Source: Synechococcus sp. HK01-R
GTDB lineage: Bacteria > Cyanobacteriota > Cyanobacteriia > PCC-6307 > Cyanobiaceae
DNA length: 64,000 nucleotides
Assembly (NCBI RefSeq): GCF_014217855.1
Contig: NZ_CP059059.1
Location: 2,356,001-2,420,000 of the forward strand
Direction: 5' to 3'
Below the pieces are notes generated by a model that was given only the letters and a program-made list of their open reading frames with translations, was not told the origin of the DNA and ran no database searches. Of this stretch, positions 35,148 to 43,697 are shown one piece after another. Positions within the stretch are counted from its first letter, which is position 1. Each line of letters begins with the position of its first letter. Both the position numbers and the translations under genes were made by a program.

Positions 35148-36332
35148 ATGGGGACCTACGGACGCTTCCCGATCACCCTTGTGCGTGGTCAGGGTTGCTG
35201 GGTGCGTGATCACCGCGGCCGGCGTTATCTCGATGCAGTGGCTGGCATCGCCACCTGCACCCTGGGCCACAGCGACCCGGCGATGCGCAGGGATCTGTCC
35301 CAGCAGCTAAGGCGGTTGCAGCATGTGTCGAATCTCTATCGGATTCAGGAGCAGGAAGATCTGGCCCGCTGGCTGGTCGATCACAGCTGTGCTGACAGCG
35401 TCTTCTTCTGCAATTCAGGCGCTGAAGCCAATGAAGCGGCCATCAAGCTGGCCCGCAAACACGGTCACACCGTCCGCGGTATCGATCGCCCCGTGATCCT
35501 CACAGCCCAATCGAGCTTTCACGGGCGCACCCTGGCAGCGGTCAGCGCCACGGGGCAGCCCCGGTATCACGCGGGCTTTGAACCCATGGTGGAAGGTTTC
35601 GAGACCTTCCCCTACAACGACCTCCACGGTTTCGAGGCTCTGCTCAACCGGATGGAGGCCAATGGTCCGCGTGTGGCTGCAGTTCTGCTCGAACCGCTCC
35701 AGGGCGAAGGCGGTGTCAATCCCGGCACAGTCGACTTCTTCCGTGCCGTGAGGGAGCACTGCAGCCAGCGCGAGATCCTGCTGATCCTCGATGAGGTGCA
35801 AACGGGCATGGGTCGAACCGGTTGTCTCTGGGGCTATGAGCAGCTGGGCATCGAACCGGATGCCTTCACGCTGGCCAAGGGCCTTGGCGGTGGACATGCG
35901 ATCGGGGCCCTGCTGGTGCAGCAGCACGCCGACCATTTCCAGCCAGGTGACCACGCCAGCACATTCGGGGGCAATCCTTTTGCCTGTCGCGCCGGACTCA
36001 CCGTGGCCAGGGAGCTCCAACGTCGTCACCTACTGGCCAATGTCGATGCCAGAGCCGAGCAGCTGCGAACGGGTCTGCAAACCTTGGTAGCGCGTCATCC
36101 CGACCAACTCAGCGGCGTACGTGGCTGGGGGCTCTTGCAGGGTCTTGTCCTGCGGGAGGAGGGATCGTTCCAAGCCGCCGACGTCGTGAAAGCAGCCCTT
36201 GATCAGGGGTTACTGCTGGTGGCGGCCGGTCCACAGGTGGTGCGGATGGTGCCACCGCTGGTGATCAATCGCCGCGAGGTGACGAGTCTGATTCGCCGCC
36301 TTGCTGCCGCTCTGGAGAGCCTGCAGGCGTGA
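35148..36332 (+). CDS. argD: acetylornithine aminotransferase
   Basis: PLP enzyme of arginine synthesis, converting N-acetylglutamate semialdehyde to N-acetylornithine. FFCNSGAEANEAAIKLAR, LLILDEVQTGMGRTG (Asp 215) and LAKGLGGGHAIG with the Schiff-base Lys 244 are the family signatures. ATG 35148 gives MGTYGRFPITLVRG, the usual start, and 394 residues. The GTGA overlap with folC suggests co-translation. The ribosome site must lie within the 3' end of the preceding tRNA gene, which is unusual. Confidence 0.95.
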   Translation: MGTYGRFPITLVRGQGCWVRDHRGRRYLDAVAGIATCTLGHSDPAMRRDLSQQLRRLQHVSNLYRIQEQEDLARWLVDHSCADSVFFCNSGAEANEAAIKLARKHGHTVRGIDRPVILTAQSSFHGRTLAAVSATGQPRYHAGFEPMVEGFETFPYNDLHGFEALLNRMEANGPRVAAVLLEPLQGEGGVNPGTVDFFRAVREHCSQREILLILDEVQTGMGRTGCLWGYEQLGIEPDAFTLAKGLGGGHAIGALLVQQHADHFQPGDHASTFGGNPFACRAGLTVARELQRRHLLANVDARAEQLRTGLQTLVARHPDQLSGVRGWGLLQGLVLREEGSFQAADVVKAALDQGLLLVAAGPQVVRMVPPLVINRREVTSLIRRLAAALESLQA

Positions 36333-37549
36333 ATTTCAACGATCTGCTCCCGCCGTTTGATCAGCGGGGCATGGATCTCTCCCTGGCGCGGATGAACCGT
36401 GCGTTGAAACAGCTGGGATCCCCCACCGAAAGCATCCCCGCGGTGCAGGTGGTGGGCACCAACGGCAAAGGCTCCATTGCCACGCTGATTCACAGCGCCC
36501 TCACGGCGGCCGGAATCCACTCCGGTCTCACCACGTCTCCCCATCTGATCGACTGGTGCGAACGCATCCGCGTGGATGGGCAGACCATCCGGCCTGAAAC
36601 CCTGCGCCAACGACTGATCGAGCTTCAGCCGCTGGCGCGCCAGGAAAACCTCACGCCTTTCGAGCTGCTCATCACCGCGGCCCTGATTCACTTCCAAGCC
36701 GAATCCGTTCAATGGCTCGTGCTGGAAGCCGGCCTGGGCGGACGCCTGGATGCGACCACGGCCCACCCGAATCGCCCCCTGGTGGCGGTGGCCTCGATCG
36801 GCCTCGATCACTGTGAGCATCTGGGGGGGACGCTGACGGCGGTGGCGGAAGAGAAAGCGGCCGTCATCCAAGCCGGTGCCACGGTGATCAGCGCCCCCCA
36901 GGCAGCCGAGGTGAACGCCGTGCTCGCCCGCCGCTGCGATCAGGTGGGAGCCCAACTGATTCAAGTCAGCCCCCTGGGTGCCGACTGGCAGCTGGGGCTG
37001 GGTGGCATCTGGCAACGGGACAACGGCGCTGTGGCGCTGGAGGTGCTGCAGCAGATCGCCACCCGAGGCTGGCCGGTGGATGCGGCCAGCATTCGCCACG
37101 GCTTCGCCGCGGCCCGATGGCCAGGACGTCTTCAACCACTGCTCTGGCGCCAGCGACAGGTTCTGGTGGATGGCGCCCATAATCCGCCAGCGGCCGAGCG
37201 ACTCGCAGGGGAGCGCGCCCATTGGAGCGGTCAGAGTCTGGGTTTGAACTGGATTCTGGGCATTCAGAGCCACAAGGAGGCTCCAGCGATGCTTCGCAGC
37301 CTGCTGCAACCCCAGGACCGGGCTTGGATCGTGCCGCTGAACGGCCACCGCAGTTGGAGCGCAGAGGCCCTCAAGGCCTCCTGCCCAGAACTCGCAACCC
37401 AGCTGCGAGAGGCCGACGGCCGCGAGCCAGTGGAAACCGCCCTGGAGCAGCTGGAACAGGCGGGATGGCCGCAGGCGCGCCCGGTGATTGCCGGATCGCT
37501 CTATCTGCTGGGGGATCTGCTCGGGCGCGGCCTTCTCCGGGCAGAGTGA
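36329..37549 (+). CDS. folC: folylpolyglutamate/dihydrofolate synthase
   Basis: Adds glutamate to dihydropteroate and folates. ATP site VVGTNGKGS at 41-49; LTTSPHLIDWCERIRVDG; LEAGLGGRLDATTA with the conserved Gly-rich loop; SIGLDHCEHLGGTL; and LVDGAHNPPAAERLA near residue 285. Length 406. The start is GTG, overlapping the argD stop. The pentapeptide gene starts 24 bases downstream. Confidence 0.94.
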   Translation: MNFNDLLPPFDQRGMDLSLARMNRALKQLGSPTESIPAVQVVGTNGKGSIATLIHSALTAAGIHSGLTTSPHLIDWCERIRVDGQTIRPETLRQRLIELQPLARQENLTPFELLITAALIHFQAESVQWLVLEAGLGGRLDATTAHPNRPLVAVASIGLDHCEHLGGTLTAVAEEKAAVIQAGATVISAPQAAEVNAVLARRCDQVGAQLIQVSPLGADWQLGLGGIWQRDNGAVALEVLQQIATRGWPVDAASIRHGFAAARWPGRLQPLLWRQRQVLVDGAHNPPAAERLAGERAHWSGQSLGLNWILGIQSHKEAPAMLRSLLQPQDRAWIVPLNGHRSWSAEALKASCPELATQLREADGREPVETALEQLEQAGWPQARPVIAGSLYLLGDLLGRGLLRAE

Positions 37550-37573
37550 AGACCCTGCCGCCGCGCGCCCGTC

Positions 37574-38128
37574 ATGCCAAACCTTTTGCTGTCGCTACGC
37601 CGCTGGCTGAACCACTTCCTGATCAGCGCACTCCTGATCGGCCTGGCCTTTGGCCCCATCGAAGCAGTGCAGGCGTTGGACACCAGTTCTGGAGTGGGCC
37701 TTCAGGACAAGGCACTGTTTCAGGAGCGGGTGGATTACACCCTCACCAATCAAAGCGGCCATGACTTCCATGGTCAGGACCTGAGGAACACATCGTTTGC
37801 CGGCGCCGTGGGCCGAGGCGCCGATTTCAGCGCTGCCGATCTGCACGGAGCCATCTTCACCCAGGGGGCCTTCGCTGATGCTGATTTCAGAGGCGCCGAT
37901 CTGTCCGATGCCCTGATGGACCGGGCTGATTTCACGGGCACCGACCTGCGCGAGGCGCTGCTGAGCGGCGTGATTGCATCCGGGAGCAGCTTCGCCGGGG
38001 CCCGCATCGAAGGGGCAGATTTCAGCGATGCCCTGCTGGATCGTGATGATGTGCGCCGCTTATGCCAAGACGCAGAGGGCGTCCATCCCGGCACTGGCGT
38101 GGCCACCCGCGACAGTCTGGGCTGTTAA
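37574..38128 (+). CDS. thylakoid-lumen-type pentapeptide repeat protein
   Basis: A 184-residue exported protein. The N-terminal hydrophobic segment (residues ~12-35, FLISALLIGLAFGPIEAVQA) is a signal peptide or lumen signal. After it come about a dozen pentapeptide repeats of the A(D/N)LXX kind: DFHGQDLRNTSFAGAVGRG, then DFSAADLHGAIF, DFRGADLSDALMDR, DFTGTDLREAL and so on. The C-terminus is a short tail ending RDSLGC. Similar small proteins of plant thylakoid lumens exist; role unknown. Confidence 0.85.
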   Translation: MPNLLLSLRRWLNHFLISALLIGLAFGPIEAVQALDTSSGVGLQDKALFQERVDYTLTNQSGHDFHGQDLRNTSFAGAVGRGADFSAADLHGAIFTQGAFADADFRGADLSDALMDRADFTGTDLREALLSGVIASGSSFAGARIEGADFSDALLDRDDVRRLCQDAEGVHPGTGVATRDSLGC

Positions 38129-38171
38129 TGCAAAGCAGCTGTTAAGGCAGACCAGCTGTTAAGGCCAATCA
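38121..38171. repeat. 17-base tandem repeat, three copies
   Basis: Three head-to-tail 17-base copies of GCTGTTAAGGCAGACCA type lie at 38121-38137, 38138-38154 and 38155-38171. The first copy holds the stop of the pentapeptide gene (its last Cys codon and TAA); the last copy runs into the stop of the convergent FAD-oxidase gene. A TTAA occurs in each copy. Confidence 0.88.
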
Positions 38172-39509
38172 GCCCGTCCAGCCCCTCAGCTTTCCCGGGT
38201 TGAGCAACCCCTTGGGATCAAACCGAGCCTTGGCCGCCACCTGGTCACCATCAATGACCCCCAGCCCCCCGTCCTCCACCGTGAGCACATGGGGGTTAAA
38301 CAAAACCGCGCCGAGGGAACGGCACTGCGCCATCAAACGGTCCAGAGCCTCAACGCCGCGCCAACGCACCAGTGGCAGAGCGGCCAGGCGGGCCCCACCC
38401 CAATGGCGCACCCCCTCGAGATGCCAAAGCAGATCATCCCCCCAGTCGACCCGCAAGGCCTCGATCAGAGCCTGTTCTGGCTGGGGAAGCAGCATCTGCA
38501 GGTAGGTCCAACCGGGCTCTGCGCTTCGGCAGTGCAGCGTGGTGTGGTTCCAGCTCAGCTCCCGCAGACCGTTGCCGCGGTGGGCGGCCTCCGCTCCGAT
38601 TCGCACGATGATGGCGTTGGAGCGGGCGGCAAGACGCTCAAGCGTGGCAACACCATCAGGTGCCACCAGCAGCAGCAAACGATGACGGCCACCCGCAAGA
38701 CCACTCCAAGGGGGCAGACGATCGACAATCGATCGATCGAGCAGGGTGCAGAGATGCAGCTCAAGGGCGGAGCGCTGACAGAGCGTGGCCAACTGCAGGG
38801 CATCTCCCCAGTCATCACAGTCGATGCTCACTTCCTGCCACGGCACCCTCGGCGCCGTGGCCAGCTGCAGAGCCGTGAGGATTCCGTTGGTTCCGTAGGC
38901 GTGATTAAGGGCTTCGGCATCGGCCCCGTCAAGCCGCAGCAACCGTGGGTCCGGCTCCAGGGTCACCAGCTCAAGGCCGAGCAGATGACCTGGATCCCTG
39001 AGGAATCCCCAGCGCACCGAACCGATACCGCCGGATCCCCCGGCGATGAAGCCACCCACGCTGGCGCTGCGCCAGGTGCTCGGCAGCAAGCGGAGCTGAC
39101 GACCGCAGGCACCGAGAGACTGATCCAACTCCTTGAGCAGACAACCGCTCTCCACCTCCACCACGCCGCTGTCGGCCTCGATGGCGCGCACACGATTCAG
39201 GGCTGTCATCACCATCACCACCCCCCCCTCGAGAGGCACGCACTGGCCGTAATTCCCCGTCCCCGCTCCCCTAAGGGTGAGCGGCACCTGATGGCGTGCA
39301 CAGGCAGCAGCCACCGCCATCACGGCAGCAACGCTCTCAGGGCGCACCACCAGATCGGCACGGCAGCTCCTCAGCCGCTCAAGCAGCACCGGTGAATAGT
39401 CGTAGGCATCACGGGAGAATCGCTCCAGATCAGCGGGATCACGCCAAACGCTCAGCTGCTCCAGCCCGGTGAGCTCCTCGAGCAATCCCTCCAGAACTCT
39501 CGGTTCCAT
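38169..39509 (-). CDS. FAD-binding oxidoreductase, glycolate-oxidase GlcD-like
   Basis: A 446-residue flavoprotein of the FAD_binding_4/FAD-oxidase-C type. The N-terminal FAD domain shows VRPESVAAVMAVAAACARH, LTLRGAGTGNYGQCVPLEGG and the SVGGFIAGGSGGIGSVRWG loop; the C-terminal domain ends RFDPKGLLNPGKLRG, the usual FAD-oxidase end. Homologs oxidise 2-hydroxy acids such as glycolate or D-lactate, but the substrate here is not determined. It converges on the pentapeptide gene and is 24 bases downstream of the amidohydrolase. Confidence 0.87.
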   Translation of the reverse strand: MEPRVLEGLLEELTGLEQLSVWRDPADLERFSRDAYDYSPVLLERLRSCRADLVVRPESVAAVMAVAAACARHQVPLTLRGAGTGNYGQCVPLEGGVVMVMTALNRVRAIEADSGVVEVESGCLLKELDQSLGACGRQLRLLPSTWRSASVGGFIAGGSGGIGSVRWGFLRDPGHLLGLELVTLEPDPRLLRLDGADAEALNHAYGTNGILTALQLATAPRVPWQEVSIDCDDWGDALQLATLCQRSALELHLCTLLDRSIVDRLPPWSGLAGGRHRLLLLVAPDGVATLERLAARSNAIIVRIGAEAAHRGNGLRELSWNHTTLHCRSAEPGWTYLQMLLPQPEQALIEALRVDWGDDLLWHLEGVRHWGGARLAALPLVRWRGVEALDRLMAQCRSLGAVLFNPHVLTVEDGGLGVIDGDQVAAKARFDPKGLLNPGKLRGWTG

Positions 39510-39533
39510 GGCCTTGACCCGCGATCGCTGCGC

Positions 39534-40829
39534 TCAGTGTTGCAACTCTGCGTGGCCCGGGAACGCATCCAGCCATTCGCCGTTGATCAACACGCGCCGA
39601 CGGGGCGGCTCCGACAGCGCCTCAGACCAACTCGACGCCTCGAGACGCATCAGATCCGCCGGCGCTCCAGGCCGCAAAACCCCATCCCAGATCAGGCCCA
39701 TCAACCGGGCTGCTTCGCTGCTGAAGGGTTCCAGTCCAAGCCTTTCCCAAGGAGCCAGATGCGCCTTGAACAAGCTGGCAGCCATCAACGCCAGCGGATC
39801 GAGGTTGCCGCCAGGGAACCAGCAGTCCTGAATGTTGTCGCCTCCCACCGCGACACCCACGCCGGCCCTCTGGAGCTGACGAATCGGAGCCAGGGGCCGG
39901 CAATAGGGCGTGCGATCTCCCTGGCGACCCAGCAGCCAACCGTTGGTGAGGGGCAGGGCCACCACCTGAAGCTGATGCTCGGCAATCCGATCCGCGAGCC
40001 GTCGCAGCGGTTCAGCCCCAAGCAGGGCCAGGCTGCTGGCATGGCTACAGGTGACCGGCACAGACAGCGACAGCCCATCCATGCTTCGCAGCAGCTGTCC
40101 CACTCCGGCGGCAGGGTAAGCATCGGCCTCATCGATATGCAGATCCACCCCGCAGCCGAGCTGCTCGGCGAGCTCCAGCAAGCGACGCAAGGCAGCACGC
40201 ATCTTCCGAACTGGGCACGGGGATGGAATCACCCCTCCGAGCAAGCCGCCCCGGGAGGCGATCCAGGCCGCCAGGCGCTGCCCATCGGAGCTTGACCAGT
40301 GCTCCACCGGCAACAGGGCAACCAGCTGCAGGTCGATGCGATCACGCCAGTGCTGGCGCAGATCCAGCAGGGCCTCCCAGCTGCAAACGGCACCGGGTCC
40401 GAGGCTGTCGACATGACTGCGGATCGCTCTGAGGCCATGGCGGCAGGCCAAACGCAGAGCCCGTTCACCGCGGGCATGCACCTGCTCGGCCGTGCGGGTC
40501 TGGTGCTCCCGCAGATTGGCCGCCATCGCCCCGTCGTAGGTGCCACTGAGATTGGGATGCTCCGACCAGCTGAAGGCCTTGTCGAGATGGGCATGGGGCT
40601 CCACCAGGCGCGGCAGCACCATGCCGTCCGGCGGCGGCTGATCGGCGCCAAGCGGCCGCAGTGCCGTGAGCACACCCCCCTGCCAATCCAGCTCAACGGC
40701 GACCAATCCTTCAGCGCTCGAGCGAGGCCTCGCCTGCTCCGGAAGCTGAAGCAGCAAATCGGGCACCCAGGCCCTGATGCTTCCACCTGCGCCACCCTGC
40801 TGAACTGTGGAGCTGAAGGAACGATTCAC
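39534..40829 (-). CDS. amidohydrolase, cytosine-deaminase-like
   Basis: A 431-residue metal-dependent hydrolase of the CodA-type. Metal ligands can be assigned: EPHAHLDK with H79 and H81, DLHIDEAD with H231 and the catalytic E234, TCSHASSL with H263, and GGDNIQDCWFPGG with D331. The C-terminal composite domain has LINGEWLDAF. Relatives deaminate cytosine, isoguanine, creatinine or related amino-heterocycles; the substrate cannot be picked from sequence. It overlaps the DUF4359 gene (ATGA) and is followed by the FAD oxidase. Confidence 0.85.
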   Translation of the reverse strand: MNRSFSSTVQQGGAGGSIRAWVPDLLLQLPEQARPRSSAEGLVAVELDWQGGVLTALRPLGADQPPPDGMVLPRLVEPHAHLDKAFSWSEHPNLSGTYDGAMAANLREHQTRTAEQVHARGERALRLACRHGLRAIRSHVDSLGPGAVCSWEALLDLRQHWRDRIDLQLVALLPVEHWSSSDGQRLAAWIASRGGLLGGVIPSPCPVRKMRAALRRLLELAEQLGCGVDLHIDEADAYPAAGVGQLLRSMDGLSLSVPVTCSHASSLALLGAEPLRRLADRIAEHQLQVVALPLTNGWLLGRQGDRTPYCRPLAPIRQLQRAGVGVAVGGDNIQDCWFPGGNLDPLALMAASLFKAHLAPWERLGLEPFSSEAARLMGLIWDGVLRPGAPADLMRLEASSWSEALSEPPRRRVLINGEWLDAFPGHAELQH

Positions 40830-41200
40830 TCCAGCCGCCCCCCATCAGCACGGCTGCTGAGGGTGATGAAATGACCGGCCAGGCCGAGGGTGGTGATCGT
40901 GTACCCAGGCAATCGCAGCGACGGGAGAAGATCCTGACCGCCCACCCTGGTGGTGAACACGCTGGCCACACCAAGATTGAGACGCTGCGTGAAACGGCCA
41001 GCCAGGGTTTCCAGGCCGGCACGCTGATCAGCCACCAGACGGGGACAATCTCGGATCCAGAGGCGTAGCACCATGGGCAACCCCTGGCGGTCGCACAGCT
41101 CCTCGGTGGCGAGTCGCACCAGCTGAGCACCGGCGTGCTGCTTGTAATCGCCCATGGAGGGGTTGGTCACCACCAGGGCACTGCCGGCAGCAAGAACCAT
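40826..41200 (-). CDS. DUF4359 family protein
   Basis: Begins with a hydrophobic segment (MVLAAGSALVV) followed by TNPSMGDYKQHAGAQLV, then the cysteine-containing LCDRQGLPMVLRLWIRDCPR and VGGQDLLPSLRLPGYTITTL, the pattern of DUF4359. The longest frame starts at TTG 41326 and would run into the tRNA-His gene, so the ATG at 41200 (just before the hydrophobic stretch) was taken; a few basic residues upstream argue for a slightly longer form. A secreted or membrane-anchored small protein with unknown role. Confidence 0.72.
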   Translation of the reverse strand: MVLAAGSALVVTNPSMGDYKQHAGAQLVRLATEELCDRQGLPMVLRLWIRDCPRLVADQRAGLETLAGRFTQRLNLGVASVFTTRVGGQDLLPSLRLPGYTITTLGLAGHFITLSSRADGGRLE

Positions 41201-41311
41201 CACCCCGCAGGCCAGCTGTGCCTGACTAAACCCCCTTCTCTTGCTCGAGAGGGGCTGAGGGGAGTCGGGCGACAGAGTGCTGTGGGCAGGTTGGTAGATT
41301 CTTACCGACGC

Positions 41312-41385
41312 GGCGGGCGTCGCCAAGTGGTTAAGGCAGCGGCTTGTGGCGCCGCTATTCGGGGGTTCGAATCCCCTCGCTCGCC
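41312..41385 (+). tRNA. tRNA-His (anticodon GTG)
   Basis: Acceptor GCGGGCG pairs with CGCTCGC, with the extra G at 41312 opposite the discriminator C, as in bacterial histidine tRNAs. The anticodon stem GCGGC/GCCGC encloses TTGTGGC, so the anticodon is GTG. T-arm GGGGG TTCGAAT CCCCT. The CCA is not encoded. The 5' end touches the longest form of the DUF4359 frame on the other strand. Confidence 0.96.
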
Positions 41386-41430
41386 CTTTTCAACCAGACG
41401 AGAGCTTCAGCACTCCTCGTCCCCCTTGGC

Positions 41431-42507
41431 TCAGGGCGTCAATAAGGCATCGAGCAACAGGTCGGCGCCATGGCAGCCAGCAACGATGCGGAGGGGATCC
41501 GCACAGGGCAGATTCAGTTCAGCGGCGATCGCGTCCACGGCTTGTTGCGCCTCCGCCGGCTCCAGGCGCGCGGTGTTCAGCGCCAGCGCCCGCACCTTGG
41601 CAGGCGGCCCCGCCTGAACAGGACGAGCGATCGCAGCGAGACCTTCGCAGAGCTGCACCAGCTCCGCCAGCGGGGGCAAGGGCACCTCAGGAAGACGCTC
41701 GATCGTGCCCTGTCCGGCCCGATGCACCATCAGCAACGCCGTGGGCTGACTCCCCCGCAGCAGGGGCAGCGTGGCCGTGGATCCTGGATGGCAAAGGGAG
41801 CCCTGCCCCTCCACCAACACCATCCCTTCCACCGGCAGGGCTTCCGCCCCCTGCAGGACAGCGGCCTCCACCGCCCCAGCGGCGTAATCCACTCGCACGG
41901 CATCCAGCGGCACACCGGCCCCACTGATCAGGATCCCCGCCTGACCTGTCCCGATGAAGGCGCTCGGCAGGCCACGACGTTCGGCCGCGGCCTGCAGGGC
42001 CAGACAAGCGCTCATCTTGCCAACCGCCATGTCGGTGCCCACCGCCAGCACACGTTGCTGGGGAAGGGCTGCTGCCCTGGCCTGGGCCACCACAAGACCA
42101 GGGGGTTCGCAGCGCAGATCCCAGATCCAGCAATCGGGCCGGCAGGCCGCTTTGAGCTCGGGATCGTCTGCCAAGCGGGTATGCAGGCCACTGGCCAGGC
42201 TGAGGCCAGCCCGTAGGGCCGCCAGAGCATCGGCCCGCACCGGCTCCGGCAAGCGCCCCCCCGAGGGAGCCAGACCCACCACCGCCACCGCGGGACCCAA
42301 GGGGAGAGCCGACTGGAGATCTGCCACCACCGGTACGGCGCGCGGAATCCCTGTGACTGCCTCGAGGTCTGCCCCTGCATGAGCCGGGTCAATCACAGCC
42401 ACGATCGGGCCGCGACGGTGCCGAAGCATCGCCAGGCCGGTCTTTCCGGTGAGTGAATCCAGCCCGCCATGCTGGAGAAGCACCACGGGATGGTCAGCGC
42501 GAAGCAT
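41431..42507 (-). CDS. dgcN: N-acetyltransferase DgcN-like (DUF1611)
   Basis: A ~358-residue DUF1611 protein. It has the N-terminal small domain (VVLLQHGGLDSLTGKTGLAM, IPRAVPVVADL), then a P-loop-like site in AVGTDMAVGKMSA (157-167), FIGTGQAGILISG and LVEGQGSLCHPGS. In Pseudoalteromonas and others, DgcN acetylates D-glutamate with its partner DgcA. The start at 42507 overlaps the dgcA stop by one base (TGATG), so they are translationally coupled. Other members of this family are annotated only as hypothetical or as NAD-dependent epimerases. Confidence 0.8.
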   Translation of the reverse strand: MLRADHPVVLLQHGGLDSLTGKTGLAMLRHRRGPIVAVIDPAHAGADLEAVTGIPRAVPVVADLQSALPLGPAVAVVGLAPSGGRLPEPVRADALAALRAGLSLASGLHTRLADDPELKAACRPDCWIWDLRCEPPGLVVAQARAAALPQQRVLAVGTDMAVGKMSACLALQAAAERRGLPSAFIGTGQAGILISGAGVPLDAVRVDYAAGAVEAAVLQGAEALPVEGMVLVEGQGSLCHPGSTATLPLLRGSQPTALLMVHRAGQGTIERLPEVPLPPLAELVQLCEGLAAIARPVQAGPPAKVRALALNTARLEPAEAQQAVDAIAAELNLPCADPLRIVAGCHGADLLLDALLTP

Positions 42508-43607
42508 CAGAGCCTCACCTCCTGCCAATCAATCCCGAGGCCGAGGGTCCTGGGCACTCCCAGGCGGTCCGCACTGATGGGTAAGCCCGTGAAGGGATCG
42601 TCGACAAGGTTGAGATGACTGTCTAAATCCGGCCAACGAATCAAGGGCAACAGCTGGGCGGCGGCTCCATTGAGCAAGGTGCTGTCGGAATAGCAACCCA
42701 CCATCAGCGCCAGATTGAGGCGATGGGCGACCAGGGCCATGAGCAGAGCCTCACTCAAGCCTCCGGTTTTGAGCAACTTGAGGTTGACCCCATCGACATG
42801 GGGGGCAAGCCGAAGCAGATCGTTCAGATCCCAGCAACTTTCATCCGCCACGAGAGGAAGCGGACAATCGGGCTTCAACCTTGCAAAGGCAAGGCGGTCC
42901 GCCTCTGGATCGACCTGAGCCGGAAGGGGTTGCTCCAGCAGCACCACCCCATGGGCTTGAAGGTGGCTGAGCATCCGCCGGGCCTGGTCCAGCGTCCAGC
43001 CTCCATTGGCATCCACCTGCAGCTCCAAGGGCTCTTGCCGGCGTTGTCCCTCCCGCTCGATCGCCTCTGCCACGGCCTCCAGCAGGGCCCGATCATGGTC
43101 GAGACCATCCGGGCTGCCGAGCTTCAATTTGATCCGCGAAGCCGGCAGCAGCTGCCACCAACGCTGAAGTCGCTCAAGCACCCGGTCCACCGAGGCCAAG
43201 CCGAGGGTGACACTGGTGGCGACAGACCACGTCTCGACGGGCCTCTCGACCGGCAGGGCCAGCAGTCGCCAGAGGGGCTGGCCAAGTCGCTTGCCCCACC
43301 AGTCCCAAAGGGCGAGGTCGATGGCGCACCGAGCCGGGGGGGAAAGGGGAGCGATCCGATCCGCGATTGCCCCGCGATCGGCAGGATCCAGGGAGTCCAA
43401 CAGAGGCAGCACCGACTCCAACTCGGCCTGAAGGGCATCGATGGCGTAGTGGCGATGGCCGGTGTCGAAACCACCGGTTTCCCCCAGACCGATGCAGCCC
43501 TCCGCCTCCAGCTGCAGCAACAGATGCTCCACTGACGCGGTCGTGCCCCGACTGATCGCCAGGGGCACAGCCTTGGAGAGGGGGAATCGCCGCAGGGCCC
43601 AGCCCAT
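42507..43607 (-). CDS. dgcA: enolase-superfamily racemase, N-acetyl-D-glutamate racemase/dipeptide epimerase type
   Basis: A 366-residue muconate-lactonizing-type enolase superfamily member. Catalytic KxK is K160 and K162 in IKLKLGS; metal ligands are D199, E225 and D255; the general base lysine is K277 in NLKLLK. DLDSHLNLVDD holds the DxD motif seen in L-Ala-D/L-Glu epimerases. DgcA racemises N-acetyl-D-glutamate; L-Ala-D-Glu epimerases are a close alternative. The ATG at 43607 was chosen; upstream codons would overlap miaB on the other strand. Confidence 0.83.
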   Translation of the reverse strand: MGWALRRFPLSKAVPLAISRGTTASVEHLLLQLEAEGCIGLGETGGFDTGHRHYAIDALQAELESVLPLLDSLDPADRGAIADRIAPLSPPARCAIDLALWDWWGKRLGQPLWRLLALPVERPVETWSVATSVTLGLASVDRVLERLQRWWQLLPASRIKLKLGSPDGLDHDRALLEAVAEAIEREGQRRQEPLELQVDANGGWTLDQARRMLSHLQAHGVVLLEQPLPAQVDPEADRLAFARLKPDCPLPLVADESCWDLNDLLRLAPHVDGVNLKLLKTGGLSEALLMALVAHRLNLALMVGCYSDSTLLNGAAAQLLPLIRWPDLDSHLNLVDDPFTGLPISADRLGVPRTLGLGIDWQEVRL

Positions 43608-43697
43608 CCCATCAACGCACCGATCCTCAAACTGGCACAGCACCGTCGTATCCGACACTGATGAAGCCCACACCGGTTCACCGGAACGCCGTCCACC

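Noticed and set aside
36203-37348. 381-residue minus-strand frame opposite folC
   Set aside because: Antisense shadow with no family signature; folC is clear.
38289-39395. 368-residue plus-strand frame opposite the FAD oxidase
   Set aside because: Antisense shadow; the minus-strand product has clear FAD-domain motifs.
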